Assembly (NCBI RefSeq): GCF_001885905.1
Contig: NZ_JXKM01000006.1
Coordinates: 1-64,000 of the forward strand
DNA length: 64,000 nt
From: Enterococcus devriesei
GTDB taxonomy: Bacteria > Bacillota > Bacilli > Lactobacillales > Enterococcaceae
Direction: 5' to 3'
Position numbers and translations under genes: made by a program. Shown here one piece after another: positions 9,976-18,012 of this stretch (within the stretch, counting starts at the first letter, position 1; each line of letters opens with the position of its first letter). Under the pieces are notes generated by a model, which was not told the origin of the DNA, did no database searches, and saw nothing but the letters and a program-made list of their open reading frames with translations.

Positions 9976-10434
9976 ATATTTTAGTATAGAAATAAACTAA
10001 CATAGCGTCACTTCATAGATTAATAGCTTATACCCATTTTACTCCTTTTAATTTTAACAAATACCACAAAAATTTATTTTGACAAATTTTTCTTGATGAT
10101 TATTTAATCTTGCCTGAATTATTCTTGTTTACATCCTTTGTAAGAGACAAGATTGCAGTTGCTTTATGGAATTCCTTCATCTTTCTAACTTTGATGAGAG
10201 CCATGACTTGTCGCATTGTTGTTCATCTAGCACATATTTCAATGGTAGCAAATTCTATAAGTTAAGTAAGTAGGTTGGTATTAGGATTTAGGAAGAACGA
10301 ATCCGAAGTTATTAATAAGACCGATTTCAAAAGAAACAAAAAGTGTAATCCTAATAGAATGACTATGTGTTCCATTTTACTTTCAATTTTGAAAACAAGA
10401 TTGCTGAGCCAACAATGATTGAGAAATAAAAAAC
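9976..10434. other. Intergenic region, nothing recognised
   Basis: AT-rich, with stops in all frames and no domain, RNA or repeat that I recognise. It lies between the small membrane protein and a decayed minus-strand frame. Confidence 0.4.
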
Positions 10435-10619
10435 TTAAATAATAGGTGAGCGGACTCTTTCGAAATAGTAATAGAAAAAGACGAGTGAACTGCCAGAAAA
10501 GGCTAAAACAGTTAGCATGTCTAAAAGAGAAGGACGTTTGGTAAATAAGGCAATTTTATAGGCGCTAAAATACCACAAAGGACACAAATAAGAAAAGCAA
10601 CAATATCTTTGACTACCAT
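10435..10619 (-). pseudogene. Decayed small membrane protein gene
   Basis: The minus strand starts with GAGGG and ATG at 10619, encoding a hydrophobic MVVKDIVAFLICVLCGILAPI. It then shifts frame near 10560 and continues with KRPSLLDMLTVLAFSGSSLVFFYYYFE to a stop at 10435. Both halves look like transmembrane helices. About 58 codons in total; family unknown. Confidence 0.3.
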
Positions 10620-10686
10620 AGTCACGGCCCTCAAATACGTTGTAATTGTTTTACAAATGTAGTAAATCGACAATGCTGCTTACATT

Positions 10687-10736
10687 TTGACAAATCAATC
10701 AGGTAATGGTTTAATGGTTTAAAAATAAGAACCATT
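10687..10736 (+). promoter_or_regulatory. Promoter and operator of the ArsR-family gene
   Basis: TTGACA (10687-10692), 17-bp spacer, TTTAAT (10710-10715). An inverted repeat AATGGTT (10713-10719) / AACCATT (10730-10736) overlaps the -10 and start region, as expected for autorepression. A nearly identical element occurs in the MDR reductase promoter at 21658-21681. Confidence 0.65.
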
Positions 10737-10753
10737 AAATGGAGAGAAGTATA

Positions 10754-11086
10754 ATGAATGAGTTAATCAAATTAAAAGCAGAATTTGCCGATATAAGCAG
10801 CTTTTTGGTCGCATTAGGAGACGAGAAGAGGCAAGCAATTATTTTGCGGTTATTGGAAGAGGAAAGTTGCCAAGGTTTGCGGGTGAACGAGTTGATCGAA
10901 GCGACCAATTTATCACGGCCCGCAGTTTCCCATCATCTTAAAATTTTAAGAGATGCGAAGCTGGTGGATTATCGTCGCGAAGGAACGAAGAATTACTATT
11001 ATTTAACGCATGTCACGACTGAGATTGACAAGTTAAAAAAATTACTGACGAATGTGACGACTGCTATGGAGAAAAGGAAAGTGTAA
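10754..11086 (+). CDS. ArsR-family winged-helix transcriptional regulator
   Basis: A 110-residue repressor. The helix-turn-helix lies around NELIEATNLSRPAVSHHLKIL (about 45-65), followed by the wing LVDYRREGTKNYYYL. Canonical metal-binding cysteine pairs (ELCVCDL) are absent; a lone Cys sits in the EESCQG segment, so a redox or small-molecule signal, or other control, is possible. The ATG at 10754 has GGAGAGAAG at the right distance. Its likely operator is in its own promoter and, almost unchanged, in front of the MDR oxidoreductase at 20569-21591, suggesting the two form a regulon. Confidence 0.8.
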   Translation: MNELIKLKAEFADISSFLVALGDEKRQAIILRLLEEESCQGLRVNELIEATNLSRPAVSHHLKILRDAKLVDYRREGTKNYYYLTHVTTEIDKLKKLLTNVTTAMEKRKV

Positions 11087-11091
11087 ATGGT

Positions 11092-11247
11092 ATGAAAAAA
11101 GTATTAATTGGGAGATGCGGATGTTTTTCCGATGAGAATGAGCTTGAATATTATGTTGAAAATAGCGCAATATTCCCAATCAATACCCACTTGAAACTTG
11201 CTGAATATCAACAAAAAGGAGATAGTCTTCAAGCTGCGCTAGTCTAA
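11092..11247 (+). CDS. Small ORF of unknown function, possibly a remnant
   Basis: A 51-residue frame begins 6 bp after the ArsR stop with AAAGGA upstream. It starts MKKVLIGRCGCFSDENE and ends KLAEYQQKGDSLQAALV. The first strand resembles that of a flavodoxin-like or nucleotide-binding fold but is too short for one. It may be co-transcribed with the regulator or be the scar of a deleted partner gene. Confidence 0.3.
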   Translation: MKKVLIGRCGCFSDENELEYYVENSAIFPINTHLKLAEYQQKGDSLQAALV

Positions 11248-11627
11248 ATTTATTTGTTGAAAAATAGGTTAGTTTTTATCGAGGCCAGAATCTTTGTAGA
11301 GTATTCCTTCGAATATTTGACGAATCAACGATTCGAGATTTGGATCAAAATTATTAGAATAGATTCTTTATATATGAATCATGTATATTACAGTGAGATG
11401 CAGGGACAGTAAGAACCCATAATCTGGATATGTGGATGGGTGAAAAACTAGCGCTATTCTAGTAAATAGTAAACGTACCATAAGGGGGCTCTTTTAGCCT
11501 AATTAGTTGGAAATTCATAGAATTCTTTGGGATCAAATTTCGTTTTGAATTTAAATAACTAAACTAGAGTGTTCTATTATTAACTCATTATTCTTCAAAA
11601 TTTCTTTTATAAATCTAAAATTGTTTG
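11248..11627. other. Intergenic region upstream of the Mg2+ locus
   Basis: No gene or known RNA element recognised. AT-rich with scattered stops. Confidence 0.4.
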
Positions 11628-11656
11628 TTGACAGTGTTAATTCATTTTGTTATTAT
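11628..11656 (+). promoter_or_regulatory. SigA promoter of the M-box/mgtC transcript
   Basis: Perfect TTGACA (11628-11633), 17-bp spacer, TATTAT (11651-11656), about 25 bp before the riboswitch. Confidence 0.75.
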
Positions 11657-11680
11657 TTCCATGAAAATAAAATATGATTT

Positions 11681-11838
11681 GTTAGGTGAGGCTCCTATGC
11701 AAACATAGGCTACTGCCCAAAAATGTCGAGAGACGCCAATGGGTAGAACAGGGATTGTCGAATACAAGGCTTTTCTTAAGGTAGCTAAGATGTTTGTCTT
11801 TACGTTGTATAGTGCCAAAACTCAACGATTAGATCGAC
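11681..11838 (+). ncRNA. M-box (ykoK) Mg2+ riboswitch
   Basis: The sequence carries the hallmark M-box blocks in order: GUUAGGUGAGGCUCCU, CUACUGCCCAAAAAUGUC, AGACGCCAAUGGGU, an AACAGG-type stretch, AAGGC...GUAGCUAA, and a final AGUGCCAAAACUCAACGAUU. These closely match the Bacillus mgtE leader as remembered. The aptamer compacts on binding several Mg2+ ions and then favours the terminator downstream. The genes behind it, mgtC and mgtA, are the expected targets. An open frame crossing this region (11739-11960) is not a gene. Confidence 0.93.
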
Positions 11839-11871
11839 GTCTTATTTTGTCATGTGATTTGATGATTTTAG

Positions 11872-11914
11872 AACGGTTTTTCGCGGAGTTTTTGTGCGAA
11901 AAACCGTTTTTTTT
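11872..11914 (+). terminator. Riboswitch-controlled terminator
   Basis: A perfect 13-bp stem (11872-11884 with 11896-11908) followed by a run of T residues, between the M-box and mgtC. It is the expected expression platform that ends transcription when Mg2+ is plentiful. Confidence 0.9.
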
Positions 11915-11978
11915 ATTTAACATATTCATTTTTATTTTTAATAACCTAGAGAGGAAGTGATGCTATGAATTTTTAATT

Positions 11979-12662
11979 ATGTTGCTTATGAGTGTACTGG
12001 CAGGTGGATTGATTGGAATTGAACGTCAGTGGCGAAAAAAACTAGCTGGAGTACGTACGATGGTTTTAGTTTCACTGGGAGCAACAATTTTTGTTTCTTT
12101 GTCTTCGACATTTACGGCAGATACTAGCCCAACAAGAATAGCAGCACAAGTAGTTAGCGGGATAGGTTTTTTGGCAGGGGGTATCATTTTACGGGATGGT
12201 TTTAGCGTTACAGGTTTAAATACTGCTGCGACACTTTGGTGTACAGCTGCAGTAGGAGTAATGATTGGTGCGGGATCGATTAAAGAAGGGTTCTTGGCAG
12301 CAATTGTGATCACTTTTGTTAACATTGTGATACGTTTTATTTCTCATCGATTTGATCAAATTGCGGAAGTTTATCGACCTGATACTATAGATAACGTGCA
12401 AAATTCCTTTTTGATCATTACAGGTAAAATTTCATCTGAAGTTTCGCTGAGAACAGAAACTATCGCCCAACTAGATCGGTATTATTTATCATTCTATCAT
12501 TTTGTATGTCAAGACCTTGCTGGAGATATGGTTCAATTACAGGTTGAGCTTGAACCCGCTTCAAATATGGATCTAGCAATGAAGGAAATCATTGCTCATT
12601 TATCGAGAAACAAAGAAGTACTTGAAGTTTATCAGCTAACGAAGGAGGAAGAAACATGGTAA
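11979..12662 (+). CDS. mgtC: MgtC/SapB-family membrane protein, start frameshifted
   Basis: A 227-residue inner-membrane protein with a hydrophobic N-terminal half (LLMSVLAGGLIGIERQWRKK, VVSGIGFLAGGII) and a soluble C-terminal domain, the usual MgtC layout. MgtC proteins support growth at low Mg2+ and modulate membrane ATPase or transport activity. The M-box upstream fits. Oddity: the strong ribosome site (11949-11957) serves an ATG at 11965 that reads Met-Asn-Phe then stop. A -1 shift on the T run joins it to the main frame, giving the normal MNFLIMLLMSVL. Without that shift, translation would have to start at 11979 with no ribosome site. Confidence 0.88.
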   Translation: MLLMSVLAGGLIGIERQWRKKLAGVRTMVLVSLGATIFVSLSSTFTADTSPTRIAAQVVSGIGFLAGGIILRDGFSVTGLNTAATLWCTAAVGVMIGAGSIKEGFLAAIVITFVNIVIRFISHRFDQIAEVYRPDTIDNVQNSFLIITGKISSEVSLRTETIAQLDRYYLSFYHFVCQDLAGDMVQLQVELEPASNMDLAMKEIIAHLSRNKEVLEVYQLTKEEETW

Positions 12663-12666
12663 AACA

Positions 12667-13131
12667 GTGTTTACTATAGTTAGATGGGATAGTCGAACTT
12701 ATCGGGAAGCGATTATTTTACGGAATGAGTTATTGAGAGTTAGCGCGGGACAATCCTATTTGACAGCCTCACCTATCAGTGAGATAAACGACATTCATTT
12801 GGTGGTCAAACGGAATGGTGTGACAGTAGGTACTCTACTAATGCATCCCTGCTCTTCAAACTGCATTCAAATAAAGCAAGTGGCTATTCATCCAGATTAT
12901 CAAGGAAGAAGTTTGGGGAAAAGACTGATTATGTATGCCGAGCAGGTAGCTAGAAATTTTAACTTTTCCATCATTTTTTTAACTGGAAGAAAACAAGCCT
13001 GGGGATTTTATGAAAAAATGGGGTATTGTGATTTAATGGATGCTTATCATGAAAATGGGTTGACATTAAAAGTATTTAAAAAAGAATTAGTATACTTTTC
13101 GAAAAAAAAGGAGATGAAAACAAATGGATGA
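12667..13131 (+). CDS. GNAT-family acetyltransferase, start frameshifted
   Basis: About 155 residues with the GNAT acetyl-CoA loop: IKQVAIHPDYQGRSLGKRLI (about 75-95) followed by GRKQAWGFYEKMGY. The substrate is unknown; it sits between mgtC and mgtA in the Mg2+-controlled operon, which is an unusual partner. The best ribosome site (AAGGAGG) serves ATG 12656, overlapping the mgtC stop, but that frame ends after seven codons (MVKQCLL). A -1 shift at the AAAA run gives MVKTVFTIVRWD and enters the main frame. The alternative GTG at 12667 is 19 bp from the ribosome site, too far for good initiation. Confidence 0.75.
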   Translation: MFTIVRWDSRTYREAIILRNELLRVSAGQSYLTASPISEINDIHLVVKRNGVTVGTLLMHPCSSNCIQIKQVAIHPDYQGRSLGKRLIMYAEQVARNFNFSIIFLTGRKQAWGFYEKMGYCDLMDAYHENGLTLKVFKKELVYFSKKKEMKTNG

Positions 13132-13210
13132 CAGTAGTTCGAGGCAGTTGGGTTTGCGGAAAAAGAGTGAACTAAAAACAAATCAATTATTATTGTCTAT
13201 TTGTTTTTAG
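13124..13210 (+). CDS. Possible leader peptide ahead of mgtA
   Basis: A 28-codon ORF starts with GGAG nine bases upstream of ATG 13124, overlaps the end of the acetyltransferase gene, and ends inside the right arm of a long hairpin. The peptide (MDDSSSRQLGLRKKSELKTNQ...) matches nothing I know. Ribosomes translating it would open the hairpin that ends just before the mgtA ribosome site, so it could act as a cis regulator. Inference only. Confidence 0.35.
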   Translation: MDDSSSRQLGLRKKSELKTNQLLLSICF

Positions 13211-13230
13211 TTCCTGGACTCTCCAAACCC
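13150..13230 (+). promoter_or_regulatory. Extended leader hairpin before mgtA
   Basis: A perfect 15-bp stem (13169-13183 with 13199-13213, 15-nt loop) is extended by GAGT/ACTC, GGA/TCC and GGGTTTG (13150-13156)/CAAACCC (13224-13230). No T tract follows, so it is not a terminator. The mgtA ribosome site AAGGAGG begins 5 bp later. Confidence 0.7.
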
Positions 13231-13248
13231 TAGCAAGGAGGAAGTTTT

Positions 13249-15987
13249 ATGAAGACGCTAGGAAATATCATTCTATACCTAATGATTGGGATAGGATTGT
13301 GGCGAATTTTTTTTGGAGAGAAGGAAAGAAGAGTGGAAATTAAAAATAATGGGAATCACGATGTAAATTATGGTTTAATAGCACGAAAAACAATTGAAAA
13401 TCTTTTTGATACATTTCAAACATCAAAAAAAGGACTGTCTGAGGGACAAGCAATCAGAGCAAGAAATGAATATGGGGATAATAAGATTTCATATGGAAAG
13501 AAAACCCCCTTTTTCATTGAAATGGTAAAAGCTTATATCACTCCCTTTACGTTAGTTCTGATTGGATTGGGGATTACTTCTTTTATTACAGATGTTGTTA
13601 TTGCGGCACCGGAGGAACGTGATTTTTTTGGTAGTTGTATTATTTTTGCAATGGTTTTGATTAGTGGAACAATGACGTTGATTCAATCTGTACGATCAAA
13701 TCAAGCGGCGGAAAAACTAAAATCGCTTGTAAAAGTAACGGCAACCGTAAAACGTAAGAACAAATATGATGAAATTCCTATGGAAGAAATTGTCTGTGGA
13801 GATATTGTCAAATTATCAGCTGGGGATATGATTCCGGCTGATATCCGACTCATTGCAACTAAGGACTTGTTTATTTCACAATCCGCACTAACAGGAGAAA
13901 GCTATCCGGTCGAAAAGCGTTCAGAAGCTATTATTACGCAAAATCATTCTGAAACTAGCTACGAGAATATGGTGTATATGGGAAGCAATGTTATTAGCGG
14001 AAGTGCCGAAGGTGTGGTAATTGGAACTGGTAATCGTACTCTATTTGGAAATGTTGCGGGATCATTATCAAGTAAGCCGATTCAAACTAGTTTCGAAACG
14101 GGCATTCGAAAAACTTCTTTTCTCTTTATCAAGTTTATGGCTTTGATGGCACCAACAGTTATAGTCATCAACGGATTTACTAAAGGGGATTGGATGGAAG
14201 CTTTTCTATTTGGTTTATCTGTAGCGGTTGGTTTGACGCCTGAAATGTTGCCTATGATTGTTACAACCAATTTGGTCAAAGGGGCAACAGCTATGGCGAA
14301 GAAAGGAACGGTTATAAAAAATCTCAATTCGATTCAAAATTTCGGTGCTATTGATGTGTTGTGTACCGACAAAACAGGAACACTGACACAAGATAAGATC
14401 ATTTTGGAGTATCATTTGGACTTATCTGGCGAGGAAGACGACCGTGTATTACGCCATGCTTATTTAAACAGTTATTATCAAACAGGATTAAAAAACTTGT
14501 TGGACGTTGCTATTATTGATGCGGCAAAAGAAGAACTGGATACGAAAGAAATACGTTACAAAAAAGTTGATGAAATTCCTTTTGATTTTGAACGTAGACG
14601 TATGAGTGTGGTAGTAGAAGATACTAGTGGAAAAACCCAAATGATCACTAAGGGTGCAATTGAAGAAATGTTGAGCATCTCAAGCTTTGTAGATTTTAGA
14701 GGGACCGTTACAGAATTGACTGATGAGGTTAGACAAGAAATATTGAAAAAGGTAAGCGAATTAAATGAAGATGGCTTACGAGTGATTGGTGTTGCACAAA
14801 AGACAAATCCTAGCGTTGTAGGAGAGTTTTCAGTAGCAGACGAATCTGAGATGGTTTTAATTGGCTATTTAGCCTTTTTAGACCCTCCAAAAGAAACAAC
14901 TAAACAAGCATTAGAGACTTTAAAGACGCATGGAGTTGGTGTGAAAGTGTTGACTGGGGATAATGTCTTGGTAACACAGTCAGTTTGTAAACAAGTTGGC
15001 TTGGGGACAGAAAAGTTAATTAGTGGTGAGGATATTACAAATATTTCAGATCAAGAACTTAGCCATTTAGTAGAAAAATACAACGTATTTGTAAAACTAA
15101 ATCCACACCAAAAGCAACAAATTACGCGGGTTTTACGCGAAAATGGTCATACTGTAGGATTTCTTGGTGACGGAATCAATGATGCACCAGCTATGAAAGC
15201 AGCAGATGTTGGTATCTCAGTGGATACCGCGGTTGACATTGCCAAAGAATCCGCCGACGTTATTTTATTGGAAAAAGACTTGATGATTTTGGAACGAGGG
15301 ATTATTTCTGGACGAGAAACATTTGGAAACATCATGAAATATATCAAAGCCACAGCAAGTTCAAATTTCGGAAACATGTTTTCAGTTTTAGTTGCCAGTA
15401 CATTCTTACCATTTTTACCAATGTTACCTTTACAAATTCTCTTTTTAAATCTTATCTATGATATTTCCTGTGTATCGATTCCTTGGGATCACATGGATAG
15501 AGAATATCTAGATGAACCGAAACGTTGGGAAGCTTCTAGTATTGGGAAATTTATGATTTGGTTAGGACCAACAAGTTCCGTGTTTGATATTACGACCTAT
15601 TTACTCATGTATTTTGTCATTTGTCCGGCTGTTATTGGCGGAGAATTTCATACTCTGACACCAGCTCAACAAGTCGCGTTTATTGCTGTGTTCCATGCTG
15701 GTTGGTTTGTGGAATCCTTATGGTCACAGACTTTAGTACTACATGCATTACGGACGCCGAAGATTCCGTTTATTCAAAGCAGGGGTTCATTTATCATGAC
15801 AGCTATTACTTCACTAGGTATTGCTGTAGGGACAGTCTTGCCATTTACAAACTTTGGACAAAGTTTAGGGTTAGCAGCTTTACCGACCGATTATTGGTTA
15901 TGGTTAGCAGCTACTACTGTGTCGTACTTGGCTTTAGTGACCATCGTGAAACGATTCTATATCCATCGTTATAAAGAGTTGCTATAA
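13249..15987 (+). CDS. mgtA: P-type Mg2+-importing ATPase (MgtA family)
   Basis: A 912-residue P3B-type ATPase that brings Mg2+ across the membrane. It shows TGES near 215 (actuator), DKTGT with the phosphorylated Asp near 374, MITKGA, KVLTGDN, and [19 protein letters not shown] near 640, with about ten membrane helices. Length matches MgtA. An extra hydrophobic stretch at the N-terminus ([17 protein letters not shown]) precedes the usual cytosolic start and could be an additional helix. AAGGAGG supports the start. It lies behind the M-box with mgtC, so it should be expressed at low Mg2+, and a long hairpin in front may add another layer of control. Confidence 0.95.
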   Translation: MKTLGNIILYLMIGIGLWRIFFGEKERRVEIKNNGNHDVNYGLIARKTIENLFDTFQTSKKGLSEGQAIRARNEYGDNKISYGKKTPFFIEMVKAYITPFTLVLIGLGITSFITDVVIAAPEERDFFGSCIIFAMVLISGTMTLIQSVRSNQAAEKLKSLVKVTATVKRKNKYDEIPMEEIVCGDIVKLSAGDMIPADIRLIATKDLFISQSALTGESYPVEKRSEAIITQNHSETSYENMVYMGSNVISGSAEGVVIGTGNRTLFGNVAGSLSSKPIQTSFETGIRKTSFLFIKFMALMAPTVIVINGFTKGDWMEAFLFGLSVAVGLTPEMLPMIVTTNLVKGATAMAKKGTVIKNLNSIQNFGAIDVLCTDKTGTLTQDKIILEYHLDLSGEEDDRVLRHAYLNSYYQTGLKNLLDVAIIDAAKEELDTKEIRYKKVDEIPFDFERRRMSVVVEDTSGKTQMITKGAIEEMLSISSFVDFRGTVTELTDEVRQEILKKVSELNEDGLRVIGVAQKTNPSVVGEFSVADESEMVLIGYLAFLDPPKETTKQALETLKTHGVGVKVLTGDNVLVTQSVCKQVGLGTEKLISGEDITNISDQELSHLVEKYNVFVKLNPHQKQQITRVLRENGHTVGFLGDGINDAPAMKAADVGISVDTAVDIAKESADVILLEKDLMILERGIISGRETFGNIMKYIKATASSNFGNMFSVLVASTFLPFLPMLPLQILFLNLIYDISCVSIPWDHMDREYLDEPKRWEASSIGKFMIWLGPTSSVFDITTYLLMYFVICPAVIGGEFHTLTPAQQVAFIAVFHAGWFVESLWSQTLVLHALRTPKIPFIQSRGSFIMTAITSLGIAVGTVLPFTNFGQSLGLAALPTDYWLWLAATTVSYLALVTIVKRFYIHRYKELL

Positions 15988-16096
15988 AATAGACTATCTT
16001 ACAGTATACAGTCAAGTAGGCAATTTTTCAGGTTACCCGTCATCAAAAAAATAGTGTGTTCCTTTTACGAAGGGAACAACGAAAGAAGTGAGAAGA

Positions 16097-16258
16097 GTGA
16101 GATTGTTAGTGATTTTTATACTTTTCTTGTTGTATATGTGTGTGTGTCTGTACTGGTCGTTTGTGATTCAAAGCAACAGAAATATAGTGAAGACTCCATT
16201 TCATTATTTATTTATAATTAATGATTTTAATGGAGACTTGTCAATAATATTCTTGTGA
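16097..16258 (+). CDS. Possible 53-residue membrane peptide
   Basis: GTG at 16097 opens a frame with a strongly hydrophobic segment (LLVIFILFLLYMCVCLYWSFV) and a polar tail, ending at 16258 just inside the start region of the TnpB-like gene. The ribosome site is weak. It could be a small membrane protein or chance. Confidence 0.25.
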   Translation: MRLLVIFILFLLYMCVCLYWSFVIQSNRNIVKTPFHYLFIINDFNGDLSIIFL

Positions 16259-17424
16259 AGAGATCATTAATCTCGAGGGAGGGAAAAAATGATTCGAGGA
16301 AAAAGATAAGGCTATGTCCCACGAATGAACAATTAATGAAGCTATGGCAATCCGCGGGAACTGCTCGTTGGGTCTATAACTATACAATAAGTATGCAACG
16401 TATGAATTATCGATTTAATAATGGAGGATTCCTTTCCGACCAGGTGATTCGAAAACATATTACAAAAATGAAAAAACGGCCTAAATACTATTGGTTAAGC
16501 TTAGTGTCGAATAATATAGCAAAGCAAGCTGTTAAAGATGCTTGTGATGCTTACAAAAAGTGGTTTCATGTAATAGATGGGTCAAGTAATTTATATGTTG
16601 AAATTCCGAAATATAAAACTAAGAAGAAAACAACTCCCTCATTTTATAATGATTCAACACGTATAAAGTTTAAGGATAAGTCTGTATTGTTGGAAAAAAT
16701 AGGTTGGGTAAAATCGAATGTAAATTTGCCGGTGAATAAGAAAGTATATAATCCTAGAATCTCTTTTGACGGAAAGTATTGGTATTTAGCTGTGGGATTA
16801 GAAGTTGATCAAATAACTTATCCAATAAGTGGTACTTTGGGAATTTGCTTGGATGGAACTTATCCAGTTGTGTTATCTACGGGAGAAAAATTTACTTCAA
16901 TAAACCAAACTGACACAATGCGAAAACTTGAGAAAAAACTAGCTAGACTAAAACAACAACATCGTCGAAAGATAAGGATGAACGAAGATAAATTATTTGT
17001 TGAAAAAAAGAATCTTCACAAGTTAGAGATAAGAATTCAATTGATCTACAGGAAAATTTCAAATATTCGTGAAAACTATTGGCACTATGTTACCATGACC
17101 ATTCTCAGGAAGCGCCCTGAGAAAATAGTGATTTCTTATTTACCCCTTCATGAATTAATGAAAAAACAAGAACATCAGAAAAGGTTATCAAAGGAGTGCT
17201 ATTATGAATTAAAAAGGCAACTCCACTACAAATGTGAAGAACTAAATATTGATTTTACCGAAGTGGCCCCAACCGATCCTTGTAGTAAAATATGTTATAG
17301 ATGTAAAAGTATGAACTTTAATCTTTTAGAATCTGGAGTTGTATACCAGTGTCTAGAATGCAACAACACAATTTTAAAGGATAGAAACACTAGTTTAAAT
17401 TTAATCGATTATAGTATTAATTAG
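16255..17424 (+). CDS. Nuclease-dead TnpB homologue (TldR-like RNA-guided repressor candidate)
   Basis: A TnpB/IS1341-type protein of usual length (389 residues from 16255; about 378 from ATG 16289). The N-terminal KIRLCPTNEQ...GTARWVYNY and C-terminal zinc finger (C347/C350, C366/C369) are intact. The RuvC triad is not: the GID motif reads GICLD (Asp to Cys198), the VIEDL motif reads VISYL (Glu to Ser294); only Asp376 in KDRNTSLNL remains. DNA cutting should be lost while RNA and DNA binding folds stay. Nuclease-dead TnpBs with guides act as promoter repressors (TldRs), and enterococcal examples are known. No tnpA is present. Ribosome site GAGGGAGGG and ATG 16289 reach the main frame only after a -1 shift (MIRGKKIRL). 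Confidence 0.85.
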   Translation: MKRSLISREGKNDSRKKIRLCPTNEQLMKLWQSAGTARWVYNYTISMQRMNYRFNNGGFLSDQVIRKHITKMKKRPKYYWLSLVSNNIAKQAVKDACDAYKKWFHVIDGSSNLYVEIPKYKTKKKTTPSFYNDSTRIKFKDKSVLLEKIGWVKSNVNLPVNKKVYNPRISFDGKYWYLAVGLEVDQITYPISGTLGICLDGTYPVVLSTGEKFTSINQTDTMRKLEKKLARLKQQHRRKIRMNEDKLFVEKKNLHKLEIRIQLIYRKISNIRENYWHYVTMTILRKRPEKIVISYLPLHELMKKQEHQKRLSKECYYELKRQLHYKCEELNIDFTEVAPTDPCSKICYRCKSMNFNLLESGVVYQCLECNNTILKDRNTSLNLIDYSIN

Positions 17425-17429
17425 ATAAT

Positions 17430-17556
17430 GTAGGACGCGTTGCATCCGAATATACGCCTGTGGAGTGTTATGCTTCTATTCATTTTTTATAATTAATAGT
17501 TTAGCTTCAACACGATGAATCAGGAAATAAACAATATTTATATTGACTTTAATAGA
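17430..17556 (+). ncRNA. Candidate guide RNA (omega/reRNA-like) of the TnpB-like protein
   Basis: Directly after the TnpB-like stop, where TnpB guide RNAs are made. Foldable parts: a small GGAcGC/GCaTCC hairpin (17433-17447); CCTG (17457-17460) with CAGG (17521-17524); GTGTT (17465-17469) with AACAC (17509-17513), crossing ATTCAT (17478-17483) with ATGAAT (17515-17520) to form a pseudoknot. The CGCCTGTGGAGTGTTATGC stretch resembles right ends of IS605-type elements in Gram-positive cocci. A guide would be expected from about 17531 to the terminator. The exact scaffold/guide border is not known. Confidence 0.5.
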
Positions 17557-17646
17557 TATTGGCAACGACTCCTAGAATGCATGTTAGTGGGTCATAATAG
17601 TATTCTTTAGGTATTTATATCAATGATTTTTAGCCAATATTTTTTG
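17556..17646 (+). terminator. Probable terminator of the guide-RNA transcript
   Basis: ATATTGGC (17556-17563) pairs with GCCAATAT (17633-17640), followed by TTTTTT. Between them CCTAGAAT pairs with ATTCTTTAGG. It ends the transcript about 30 bp after the last scaffold-like pairing. Confidence 0.55.
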
Positions 17647-17676
17647 GAAAGTATATAAAAATCATATTTTAGTGAT

Positions 17677-17742
17677 AAAAACTCCTTACGATATACCGAT
17701 AAATGGTTATCAACCGTTTATTTTATCAAAAGGAGTTTTTTT
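17677..17742 (+). repeat. Inverted repeat, likely IS end or terminator
   Basis: AAAAACTCCTT (17677-17687) pairs with AAGGAGTTTTT (17730-17740), with an inner hairpin GATAAATGGTT/AACCGTTTA. It precedes the IS256-type remnant and may be its left end. Confidence 0.45.
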
Positions 17743-17822
17743 ATCGTAAACGGTGAGAGTATATAATATTTTGTATAAGTTTCAATAGTAAAATGAAATA
17801 AAACAATTCGGGAGGAGTGACC

Positions 17823-17998
17823 ATGAGTATGCTCTCTAAAGATCAAATTAAAGAAATGATTCAACACTATGATATTAAGACTATTGAGACATAAGAGACG
17901 CGTTTAAGGAAGGAGTTTGGTGAAACGGTTCAAAAGATTACGGAAGCCAAATTGAAGACACACCTCGCTACGAAAAACACGACAAAAAGACTAAAAAA
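17823..17998 (+). pseudogene. IS256/mutator-family transposase N-terminal remnant
   Basis: GGGAGGAGTG precedes ATG 17823, encoding MSMLSKDQIKEMIQHYDIKTIE then a stop. After it, LRKEFGETVQKITEAKLKTHL follows in frame, and a further frame change gives GYEKHDKKTK-like residues. This is the start of a mutator-type transposase (...FGETVQxILEAELxxHLGYEKxD), broken by a stop and a frameshift and cut off after about 58 codons. Confidence 0.6.
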
Positions 17999-18012
17999 TT
18001 AGTCTTTTTTTT
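17984..18012. terminator. Bidirectional-looking hairpin at the end of the AraC-family gene
   Basis: AAAAAGACTAA (17984-17994) pairs with TTAGTCTTTTT (17999-18009); T residues flank it on both strands. It overlaps the stop of the minus-strand regulator. Confidence 0.6.

Noticed and set aside
11739-11960. 73-codon open frame over the riboswitch
   Set aside because: It lies across the M-box aptamer and its terminator and has no ribosome site; chance ORF.
13150-13230. mgtA leader hairpin as a terminator
   Set aside because: No T tract follows; instead the ribosome site follows directly.
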